From Cucumis sativus (taxonomy: Eukaryota; Streptophyta; Magnoliopsida; Cucurbitales; Cucurbitaceae), in contig NC_026656.2 in NCBI RefSeq assembly GCF_000004075.3, forward strand, positions 6,014,001-6,078,000: 64,000 bases of DNA. The letters run 5' to 3'. Shown piece after piece: positions 1 through 10,597 of this stretch. The position numbers and the translations under genes are program-made. Position 1 is the first letter of the stretch; each line of letters begins with the position of its first letter. Below the pieces are notes generated by a model. The model was not told the DNA's origin. It made no database searches and was given only the letters and a program-made list of their open reading frames with translations.

Positions 1-299
1 TCATATTCTATTCAAAAAGTTGTTATTGAGAAATTATTAGTGATATTGAATACTATAATCTTGAATCCAATAAACTAAAGTCCCAAAACTATCTCGAGTA
101 AACTTAAACTTTAGTAGAGACATAAACATGGATCGAGTTTGAGTATATAGCCTAATTAAGAAACAAGATGTAATCTTGGGATGAAACGATAATTTTGACC
201 CAAGCAAGTTTACAAACAATCTATGAAAGATTAACTTACTAATCATGATTATATCAGATAGACATAACTATATTTATAGTGAAGGAAGTGTAACTAAAC

Positions 300-1400
300 T
301 TTAGTGGAATAGGAATGACCCATTAGTTGACAAATGTTGATTAGCTCGGTCTAGCTAAAAGAGTTTAACCAGTTAATCTTGAATCGTTGAAGCCCATGAT
401 CTATAGGTCCATTAGATTCCCTTGCTGGCTCATATGGAATAAGCTTAGAATAGTATGATGGAATTAATCAAATTGTTTGAATTAGGTAAAAAGAGAGAAA
501 CTGACAAATATATGTGATATAACCGTCGTTTATCAATTAAAGATAGAGTTTTATGTTTAAATTTGATTTAAATATAAAAAATATGAATGAAAATTTATAC
601 TCAAAAGTTCGAAAAATGATGGAAATGGTCAAAGTTGTAGACATTCAACGGGTTGACTTTTGACTTTGAAAAGTCAAACTTTAACCGACAATAAATTCAA
701 TGTATTTTGAATGTCGAGAAAATGAATGCAGATTCATGCTCGGGAGGTCAGACTTATTTAAGATTGACAAAATGGTAAAAAGTCAAAATGTTGACTTTTG
801 ACTTGAATGATGAAAAGACAAATTTTCCATTCACTAAAGTTAGTGGAAAAATCTAACATTTTGTTGGATAATCCTACTAACTCATAGTGGGATATGTGGC
901 TGCATGAGAAGCAAACACCTAGTCCACTAAAGTGCACTAATGGTTAGTGGAATGGAGCTATTGAGTTTTGGTGAACTAATTACATGCATTTTTGTATGTA
1001 ATTAGGTTATTTAAAGGATAGTTTTTCAAATATGAAAAAAAAAACATTTTGGCAATTTAATGTTTTTTTCTTCTTAAAATTAATCTCACCAAGTTTTTTT
1101 CCTCTCTCAACTATCACCTTAAGTCTAACATCCAAATTTCATCTTTCTCTCACAAATCCTTCATCCATCGGGTCCCACAACTCCGTTTTAAGTCCAGAGA
1201 ATAGTGGGTCAACAATAGTGGTGGTTCGGGTTTGAGATCGTGAGAAGATTACGAAAATTCAAAAGCTAGAAAGTATGACTTTTTAAACCCTAGTTTTAAG
1301 TTAAATAGGGTTGTGCATGTTAATTTCTAATAGGATTAGATGCAATTAGAGTAAAATTTTGATCATGTTTTTCATTGCGCATATCTACTGTTTCCATCAA
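300..1400 (+). mobile_element. LTR-like retrotransposon remnant (copia type suspected)
   Basis: There is no credible gene here. Two segments recur elsewhere in the window: about 370-440 resembles 39426-39492, and 838-890 resembles 21193-21245 (both contain a core reading acattttgttggataatc). A TATA-like element (ttatttaaagg near 1008) is followed by a pyrimidine-rich leader and then a stretch ending in gcgcatatctac near 1377, which resembles the 3' end of plant copia LTRs. I see no downstream primer-binding site or gag-pol, so this is a solo or truncated LTR. Boundaries are approximate and the family name is inference. Confidence 0.5.
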
Positions 1401-2084
1401 GAATGAGTAATGGTTCTGATATTTTTTCAACCTTAACAATTGATTAATAATGTTGATGCGACCTGAAGATCTTATTATTCTTGAACCTGATAATGATAGT
1501 GATAGTGATAGTGTTATTGCTGTAGGAGTTGATAAACTATTTGGAAACGAAGGAAATATAGAGCATGAAAAAAAATAGTACTATTTGAGATATTTACCCA
1601 AATAGACTGGTATTTACTCAAATAGAGCATGAAAAAGAAATAATGTATGTGATGTTTGAATGAAAAACTCCAAGTCAATATACCTCTAATTTTCAATAGC
1701 AAAAGAAAAAATAACAATGAGTGGGTAACCTCTAAATTTGCTTTAAATCAATCCATCAGAAACAAAAATAAACGCATCAACAAAAACAATACCCAAGTGA
1801 TGGAAACCTTAATTTTAAGGGAGATGAAGATCAGTCGGAGACAGACCATACTTTGACTTGCTGGAGAATCTAGAAATAGAAAAAAAAAACACATACATTT
1901 AACCAGAGGACGAAGGTGAAAGAGGAATGAAGAACCAGAAAGGAACGCTTAGCCAGAGAATGAAGATGTAGCTGGAGAAGAGAGAAGAGGAACGGAGAGC
2001 CGAATAGAAACGAAGAAGAGAGAAGAGGAACAAAGTTGTACATATAAGACGAAATTGGAGAGAAGACGAAGACGAAGCTGAAGA
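1401..2084. other. Intergenic, no gene seen
   Basis: AT-rich sequence with a short GATAGT-type microsatellite near 1490-1515 and a purine-rich stretch from about 1870 that leads into the minisatellite. The open frames here are low-complexity shadows. Nothing recognisable as coding was found. Confidence 0.5.
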
Positions 2085-2290
2085 ACGAAAAATGCCTAGT
2101 TAGGGAGAAGACGAAGCGAGAGAACAAATAACGCCTAGTCGGAGAATGAAGAACGCCTAGCTGGAGAACGAAGAACACCTAGCCGAAGAACAAAGAATGC
2201 CTAGCCGAAGAACGAAGAACACTTAGCCGGAGAGAAGACAAAATCGAGAAAGGAGAATGCCAAGCCAGAGAGAGGACAAAAATGAGAAAG
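2085..2290. repeat. Purine-rich minisatellite, 21-23 bp period
   Basis: The core cctag recurs at 2134, 2156, 2179 and 2200, then as cttag at 2222, giving spacings of 22, 23, 21 and 22 bp. Each unit reads roughly gaagaacgcctagccggaga. Flanking sequence holds more diverged units (tgcctagtt near 2092, tgccaagcc near 2258). The array is almost wholly purine on the + strand apart from the cctag core. It lies about 600 bp upstream of the ZIP4 start. Confidence 0.8.
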
Positions 2291-2867
2291 GAGAAGACGA
2301 GTAGAAGAATAAAAGAGAAAAAGAGAAACAAAGAAATAAAATTGAGAACGAAACAAGAGAAACTTGTTTTTTTGTTCCCACAAATTCTTAGTTAAAAGAG
2401 AAACGTTTCCAATTATTTTGAAAACAAGAATCATGAAACTTTACCAAAAAAATTTGTTTCTAATTTAGAAACAAAAAACAGAAAACACAAACATTAACAA
2501 AAGGGCTCTTGATATTTCAATCTCCAATTTCTAGATCCTAAAAAATATATTTTCTTATTAAAGTTGATCTCACCATCTCAATTTCAATTTGATTATTTCC
2601 TTATTAAAATTTAGTTTCCAATTTCAATTTCTTTACTTTGAAGATTTCAATCTTTATTTTTTTTCTTCTTAAAAACATGTATCCCAAAGTTTCAAAAATA
2701 AAGAGATGAACTAGTAGAAATCTCGACCAAATTCGATTTCTTTTTTTTTAGTGTTTAAATAAAAATGTATCCCAAAGTTTGAAACAAAAGCTACACACAC
2801 TACGGCGGTTCATGTTGGTTCGTTAAAAAGAAAAAGAAAAAGAAAAAACTCCTTCATTTCACAATCT
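2291..2867. other. Upstream flank of ZIP4
   Basis: AT-rich sequence with poly-A and poly-T runs and an AAAAAG-type run at 2825-2848. It should contain the ZIP4 core promoter, but I cannot place a convincing TATA box or transcription start. No gene was seen. Confidence 0.4.
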
Positions 2868-2877
2868 CCCGCCAAAA
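2868..2877 (-). promoter_or_regulatory. E2F-like site beside the ZIP4 start
   Basis: cccgccaaaa is the reverse complement of TTTTGGCGGG, which fits the plant E2F consensus WTTSSCSS. It lies 7 bases upstream of the ZIP4 ATG, probably in the 5' leader. E2F sites are known in plant S-phase and recombination genes; a role here is inference from one motif. Confidence 0.35.
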
Positions 2878-2884
2878 CTCCCAA

Positions 2885-5800
2885 ATGAGGATCGCAGAAA
2901 TCCCTTCACCTTCTCAATCTCAATCTCAATCCCAATCCCAATCCCAATCCCAATCCCAACAACAACAATCGAATTCACAATTTCGATTCCATCTCTTCAA
3001 TCCCATTCTTCTCCAAATCGAAACCTTAATCAAGAAGGCTGAGCTCTTCTCCTCCGTTTCCGCCGCCGACCACCCTCTCTCTCCCGCCATTCCCGACGAC
3101 CTCCGTCATTCCCTCACTCATCTTGCTCAATTCACTCCCTTCCCCAATTCCACCAAACTCCATATCTGGAAGCTCAGTTACCGTCTCTGGAACGCTTGTG
3201 TCGACCTCTCTAATACCTCCGCCGCCCGCCGATCCTCTACTGACCATGCTAATCTCCGCCACGTCGCCTCCGACCTCCTCTATCTTGCCGGCGATGTCAC
3301 TGGAGTTCCTTCTCCTGCTGTCAAGTTTGCTTCCTTCTACTACAAGACCGGATTGATATGGCACGGTTTGAAGAATTTCGAACTCGCCTCTAGTTGCTTC
3401 GAGAGGGCTTCGGATATCGTCTCCAAGATAGATCTAACTTCAGTCGTCGATTCCGACGCTAAGAAGCTTCTGTTGGATCTCAACATCGCTAGGGCTCGAA
3501 CGGCCTGGCAGGTCTCTGACAAGAATCTCGCAATGGTGCTCCTTAGTCGAGCGAAAGGTTTGATGTTCGGTTCTCCTGAGCACTACAAAGCGCTGGGAGA
3601 CGAGTACTTGTCGTTTGGGAAGATCGAGTTATCAAAGGGGGAAACTCAAGCGTTCCGCGAGGCTTTGAAGCTGATGAATGAAGCTTTTGATCTATTTGAG
3701 AAAGGTTTGCGTGTAGCAAGAGGTAGAGAGGATATGGTTGAGTTTAAAGCCCTAAGATCCAAGACATTGAGGTTCATTTCAGCTGTTCATTTGCAGGTTG
3801 AAGAGTTCGAGAGTGTAATTAAGTGTGTGAGGATTTTGAGAGATGGAGATTGTGGGGATAATCATCCAAGCCTGCCGGTTTTGGCTCTGAAAGCTTGGTT
3901 GGGGCTAGGGAGACATGGGGAAGCGGAGAAGGAGCTGCGAGGGATGATTGAGAACAAGGGAATACCGGAAAGCGCTTGGGTTTCGGCTGTGGAGACTTAC
4001 TTTGAGGCGGTGGGAGGAGCTGGAGCAGAGACCGCCATGGGAGTGTTCATGGGGCTGTTGGGGCGTTGCCATGTGAGTGCAGGGGCGGCGGTGCGAGTGG
4101 CTTACAAGGTTGTTGGTCATGGGGGTGAGGTTTCGGAAGTGAGGGCCAGAGTTGCGGCGAAGCTGGTATCAGATGAGAGGGTGTTGACACTTTTTCGTGG
4201 AGAGACTACTGCAAAGCAGAGAAAAGCCATGCACACCCTGCTTTGGAATTGGTAAATACACTCATACTGTTTTGCTTCTAGTTTTATTTAATTTGTGATT
4301 AACGAATGAGTTCATTTATATTTGGCCCCTCTTTTGATATATGGTAATTTAAGTTTAAAAAACTTTGATAAAAATAATAATTTAATAATTTAGGCACTAT
4401 ACTTTGTAATTAGTGACTATTTATTCTCTATCATCTGAGAACTATTGTTAAGGTATAATGGAATTTCTTTCCAACTAATATTGATTATAAATTATAAATT
4501 CTAATATTTTATCTAATAAAAATGAGTATAGTTGCAAATACAACAAGTAGATTCAAAACATTAACAAATATAGCAATAAATATACTAAAATTTGTTAAAT
4601 CTATCAATGATAGAAGATAGATTAACATAAATATGGGTATATCTTAAACTATCAATAATAAAAGTCTATTACTAATTGACTTTCTTATATTTGTAAATAC
4701 ACTTTATTATTATTTCTCAAGTTATTTATTATAATTAGTGTAAAATGTAACCATTAATTTTGATGAGATTTTTTTTTAACATGAATTAAATGGTTACAAA
4801 TTTGGAAATAAAGTGATTAAATTATTAGATGTTAAATTTTACATTCAATTGTTACAAATTATGAAGGTGTAAGGATTAAATAGTTAGTTTTAAGTGAAGA
4901 TTAAATTATTATTTTCATGAAAATGGACTGATCAAAGGGGTTTTTTAAAACTAGGCTAGGAAATTTGCGTCAAAAAAAGAAAAGAAAAGAAAAGTGCATA
5001 GGAAAATGCAATATTTTATTAAAAAGGATATTTTACTGTGACAACCATGAAAGATCATGTTCATTTCTAATGTCGATGAAATACAAGAGAAGTCCTAAAT
5101 TTTGTTTTGCCTAGATTCTTATATTTAGTGCACCCTTTATATATTTGAAAAGTTCACCTTTTAGTCTTTGAGTATTTAAACCTTTAGTTCTAATGTTTAA
5201 ACCTTGCATGAAAATAACTTTTTGCGTTGGATGAGCATTTTTTCAACAAGTATTTAGTAAAACCGTCTTTGTACATTTAATTACTAGGTTAGGTGTTATA
5301 ATTTGAAATAGAATCATTTTTTTTTGTTCAATGATGAATGGAAATTGCCTATAGGGATTAAAATCGGAAGACTAAAATTAATCGTTGGAAAATATGAAAG
5401 ATTAAAACATAAACATGAAGCTTAGATAATGAAATAAAATAAATATGAACAGAACAGGATATTAGATATAAATTGTTGGTATCTCTATTCGATAGTTATT
5501 CACTAGCCCTTTTTTTCCTTTCCAGTGCCGCAGATCATTTTCGGTCAAAAGGTTACGTGATTAGTGCTGAGATGTTTGAAAAATCAATGCTTTACATTCC
5601 ATACGACATTGAAAATAGAAATCTTCGGGCCAAAGGCTTTAGAGTTCTATGTCTTTGCTATCTTGGTCTCTCTCAGCTTGATCGAGCTCAGGAATACGTC
5701 AATGAGGCTGAAAAGGTATGATAAACCATCATATGAAGCTGAAGTAAATCACTTTCTAAGAATTTGGGTCTCAAAACTTTTCAAGACCTTGCATGATATT

Positions 5801-7589
5801 TATAGTGCTATTCTTCTTTTCCGCAGCTAGAACCCAGCATAGCTTGTGCTTTCCTGAAGGTACTAGCTCTCCTTCCATATAACACATGTTATAAATATAA
5901 TGCAGGATTATCAGATCTATCTTCAATGATATTGTTCTGATTTACCTTGCCAAGTGATTGATTGAATTTGATGTTTATCTCTGCTTGTACAGTTCAAAAT
6001 CTCTCTTCTAAAGAATGACAATACAACAGCCATTAATCAGATCCAATCCATGATGTCCTGCCTTGATTTTACGCCAGACTTTCTCTCACTCTCTGCTCAT
6101 GAAGCTGTTGCTTGCCGTGCTTTTCCCGTTGCAGTTGCCTCTCTTAATAGCTTATTAGATTTTTATTCCACAGGAAAATCTATGCCAGCAAGAGAAGTGG
6201 TTGTATTTCGCACCCTAGTTACCATCCTCACTCAAGAATCCAACGATGACTCAGAAATCCTTAGAGTTCTGAAACGCGCTTGTGACAGGGCAGTTGAACT
6301 TGGGCCTGGTTGCTTCTTTGGGGAAGCAGAAGTAGGGAAGCGGGAACAAAAGTGGTTTTCTGTGGCTTGTTGGAACTTTGGGACAAAAATGGGGAGGGAG
6401 AGGAAGTTTGAATTATGCTCAGAATTTATGCATTTGGCTTCGAAATTTTACGCTGCTTTGGCTGATGAAGAGCAAGTCGAAGAACACAATGTCTTAGTTT
6501 TTAGATCACTAACTTTAACTGTAGCTGCTACGATAGCTTCTGAAGAACAGACAAAGACCACATTGACAAACGCAAAAATCAAACAAGCCAAGGAATTGTT
6601 AGATAGAGCTGGTAAGGTAAGAACCCCCTTTTTCCCCTCCCTTCTTGGGTTGATATCATGTAGGATGTAAGTTGGTCAGTTCGTTTTCTTTGTTGCTAGA
6701 TTCAAAGCTAAAACTAAATTTTGAAACCCAATGGACTAGTCAAAATTGGTAAAATTTGTCTAAACTGATCCTGTTTCACTACTTTCTTGTTTTGTACTTA
6801 TGAAAATTGAATCTGCCAATCGACCAGGATACTCTAACTTCAACCCCTCTACACTAAATTAGTTTGAGTGAGATTTTCGAGCTCTCTTTTCTTTATATTA
6901 CATTATGAATTTGCTTATCAGCTGTGATTGAAAAAGTTCTATATATGCAGATTATGAAGTTAAGTTCCACAGAGAACCAAGTCAACAACGAAGAGATTCA
7001 TCGTCAAGAAGCAGAGAACTTCTTCATCTACACAGTCACTGCCTATGATATACATGGAAGGCTAAACGATACAGTGTCACAACAACAGCTGGTGAAAAGT
7101 TTTGCGAGCTCAAAGGTCTGCAATTCTAAATATCTTCTTCAGATTGGCCTATACGCTTTGCAGGGTCCCCGATTCAATCAAGAAGTTGCCAACTTCGCAC
7201 TCAAAGAGTGTCTATCAGCGCAACTCTCTTCCCCATCTCCGGACTATCAAACCGTTGCGCTTGTTTTCCGGAAACTTGTTGGCATAACAAGCATTAACAA
7301 GGGCGAGGGAGATGATGAGGCTGTGTATGAAATGTACCAACGAGCTTATAGGATAATGGTGGGGTTGAAGGAAGGTGAGTATCCATTGGAAGAGGGGAAA
7401 TGGCTTGCCATGACAGCATGGAACCGAGCATCTGTGCCTGTGAGGATGGGACAGTGTGAAATGGCAAAGAAATGGATGGATTTGGGGATGGAAATAGCGA
7501 GGCATGTTGGAGGAATGGAAACTTACAGCTCATGCATGGAGGAGTTCGTTAATGGCTTCCAGAACAAATTCTCTATGCAGACAGAATGA
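2885..7589 (+). CDS. ZIP4: ZIP4/SPO22 meiotic TPR protein
   Basis: Five exons join in frame: 2885-4251, 5526-5715, 5827-5859, 5993-6616 and 6951-7589, giving 950 aa (Arabidopsis AtZIP4 is of similar size). All introns are GT-AG. The first junction makes the [15 protein letters not shown] segment typical of plant ZIP4. ZIP4/SPO22 is a TPR scaffold of the ZMM group, which promotes interference-sensitive crossovers on the meiotic chromosome axis. Helical TPR-like segments run through most of the protein (for example [20 protein letters not shown] near 139-158). The start is the first ATG of the long open frame and no earlier in-frame ATG is plausible. Oddities are an N-terminal serine-glutamine dipeptide run from an imperfect hexanucleotide repeat, a 33-nt third exon, and a MITE in intron 1. 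The family call is confident; expression in meiocytes is inferred. Confidence 0.93.
4524..4690. repeat. AT-rich MITE-like repeat in ZIP4 intron 1
   Basis: Starts atagttgcaaatacaac and ends cttatatttgtaaatac, which are imperfect terminal inverted repeats. The interior carries tctatcaatgataga, itself inverted. Related copies lie at about 15320-15415, 21775-21972, 30838-30960 and 39757-39850. It sits in the 1.27-kb first intron of ZIP4 with no sign of disturbing splicing. Confidence 0.6.
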
Positions 7590-10500
7590 TTGCAACTGTG
7601 AGTATCGAATTTATGCAACTTTTTGTTTGCTCTCAGTTTGGCATGTGAATACAAACGTAGTAAAACAATAAAGAGGAAAAGGAGAAGTAAAAACACAGCT
7701 AAAACACACATTTTATGTACATCATGGATTTCGATTCAATTAAGAAGTTTGCTAGTTTGTCCTAAAGGTTTAGGAAATATATGGACTGCTACTTAAAAGG
7801 CTCTTTAAAAAAATCCATTTGTGAATGACGTATTATTAATTTTCCACGTTGATTTTAGTTTGGGGTCTTTCTTTTTTTTCTTTTTTCTGTTTCACCATCA
7901 TTTATTCCCTTTTCAGAGGTTTTTTTTTTTGTATATGGATGACCTCTTTTCGGGTCCAAATATAATGAAAAAAAAGGCAACATATTAGAAAAACAAAGTT
8001 TTTCTGACCATCTGCATGCATCACACACGGTGAAATTACTGTAACAACCATGCAAATCTTTTTTCTGACCATCTGGAAGCATAGTGGTTGCTGTAGATGT
8101 TCGCTTCTCACTGCTAACTCTGACTCATTTTGATGTTCATTCTTGGTTTCATGCCTTTGACAACTTGCACTTGTTTTTGCTCTTACTCTCTTTACTCGTT
8201 CTCGATCCTTGTGTATATTTTTAATATGAATAATATATAGTGTAATTTCTACTTTCTTATTTTCTCATCTTAAATTTTATTTTCAATAATGGAGCGCTAA
8301 TTAAGAATAAGTAACAAGAAAGAGGGAGGGGAAGAGGAAGAGAGAGAGCAATAGAAAAAGAATGAGTATGAGTAACTAGAATTGAAGGCTGAGAGTCACT
8401 ACACATTTCTATGAATGTTTTCTATGTTTATTTATTTCACTGCGTGATACAAGTAGATGTCAAAAAAAGAAAACTTCGAACCTTTGGTTACTATAAGTTG
8501 AGTGTTTTTTCATTTGGCCTCTTACTCTTACAACAAACGAGTCATTTACGAACAAAAACATAAATTAACCTTGTAAAGTTCATTGGTAAGATAGTTCTAA
8601 TCCAACCTAAACACTTTGGTGAAACAAAGTGGAAATCGGAAATGGGAAGCGTCAATACGGAACAACAAATTTTAGGCACACCAATTATGGAATACCCATT
8701 CGAATTACAAACAAAATAACAAGTTCTTGCCCCCATTGAATCAAAATCCAGCGTCCATAAAGTTTTATAACAATTTGGATACTATCCATTTGGATTATTT
8801 GATTTGAATGAAGTGAAATGCACATGAATCCGTGATTGTTTTAGAAACCCAAAGCTTGGAATTGCTTGCATGAAAGTTGATGTTTATGATATTTTTGTAT
8901 GGATGACTCAATTTTATAGACAGTATAAAATGATTCAATCTTAAAATGTGATGGAACTAAAATTTTGTGTCTTAGGACACTAACATCTGGAACTCTTTAG
9001 TTAATGGTTAATGACTTCTTATTCATTAAATTCTTGGATCTCTAATGAGATATCTAACTACCTCGTGATTTTTTCTCAAACACATGCTTGCAAAGTCGTG
9101 GTCCTTCACGATATTGTAGTAGAGATTGATTGTGATTTGTAGAATATCATAGCTATTTACTTGTACTCTCATGTTAAATACAAATTATTCAATGAAGTTG
9201 TTCCAATGTAGCTGTCTCATAATAACCATTGGATATTTGATTTAAAAACTTTTGTTATCCTCTTTTAATAACCATAGTTATAATTTGAAAGTACTTTTCA
9301 ATCCCACATTCAATGTTAAAATCCTTCTATACAGATTGTGGTGACTTTTGATTAGTTACTCCATAAATCATCACTCTTTGTTAGGACATTGAAAACCTTC
9401 TTAATAAAATGAGATCTACCCGACTTTCTCATCCATATATTTTCAAAGAGTATATTACTTATATGATACTCCTCAGTCTAATCCACAATTTTATTTAATT
9501 ACATCTCAAATGCTCACCATTTACAAGTCGAAGTGTATATGATATTGACCATTTTATATTTAAGCTGCTAGGCCTTTACTTTTTGAGTTCTACTAAAAAG
9601 AATTGTCACATCTTGTTTTATTTATATTGGAAAACTTTTTGAATGGTTTCTTAAGTTATTTTGTTTTATTTTCTATAAAACAAATTACATGCAGACACCC
9701 CAACTAATTACTATCTGACCTTTTGTCACAAATCAAGGGGAAATACTTGAGAAGATGTTAGAACTGCTGTATCATTTGATATAACTGTTCTCTACTCAAG
9801 GGATGTAAGTTCCTGATAAGAATATTATATCCCTTTTGACACAAGTTAGTAACCTCGTGTGCATCCGACTCCACTTGTAACGAATGAGTCCGACTCATTC
9901 TTGTTAAATTACTAACATTCTCTTTTTCTAACAAATTGATGTCCCACTTCGTAAGAAAATTACTGCCTTCCAAAATCACTCAACCTTCATTGTTTCGAAC
10001 AAGACACTCAAGCCGTCCAAGCTAGACTCCTTTGATCAACCAGATGGAATGGCCAAAACAGAGTTAGGAGTTCATACTTAGAAACTAAAATAAATTATTA
10101 ATTAAGGCATGCTTAAGTTAGCAGCTACAAACACATTTTAATACTTACAAAAACAAGCATGAAATATATAGCTAATTTAATCGGAACAAAGAAATCAAAC
10201 CACCACAAAAGTCAATATTTACTTCCAAAAGATAAATTTTGTCAAATCTTCACCAAACTTTCAATATCATTAACTTAATTATTGCAAAAAAAAAAAAAAA
10301 AAAAAAAAGGAAAAATGACAAAGGAAAAGAGGAAAAAGATTCTAAACCCAACCTTTTAGAAGAAAAATGACATGGTGCAGATAAAAAATTAAGACCTATA
10401 TTTATACATTCTTGGTTAAATTCTTACAATAAAGAGAAAGTTAGAGTTTAGTTCTCCAAACCATACACCAAATTTTTAATTTAACCCAAATCATTCAACC

Positions 10501-10597
10501 TAAATGATTGCTTAAGGTTATTGGTTGCAACATATTCAATATTTTTCATGTATTTTGAAGAGATGAGTAGAATAAAAGAATAGACTAAATAAATCAC
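7590..10597. other. Intergenic between convergent ZIP4 and TAF1B
   Basis: Three kilobases of AT-rich sequence between two convergent 3' ends. It holds a repeated short segment with tctgaccatctg (near 8004 and 8063), a 24-base poly-A run near 10285, and a short perfect inverted repeat at 9882-9900. An open frame on the minus strand at 9758-9979 matches nothing I recognise. No RNA gene or conserved domain was seen. Confidence 0.45.

Noticed and set aside
1870..2434. Two long minus-strand frames over the purine-rich region
   Set aside because: Both are produced by the GA-rich minisatellite and its flank; the proteins are F/S/L-rich low complexity without domain or splice structure.
9882..9900. 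Perfect 9-bp inverted repeat with a 1-bp spacer (gaatgagtc c gactcattc)
   Set aside because: Such short palindromes occur by chance in 64 kb, and no other structure surrounds it.
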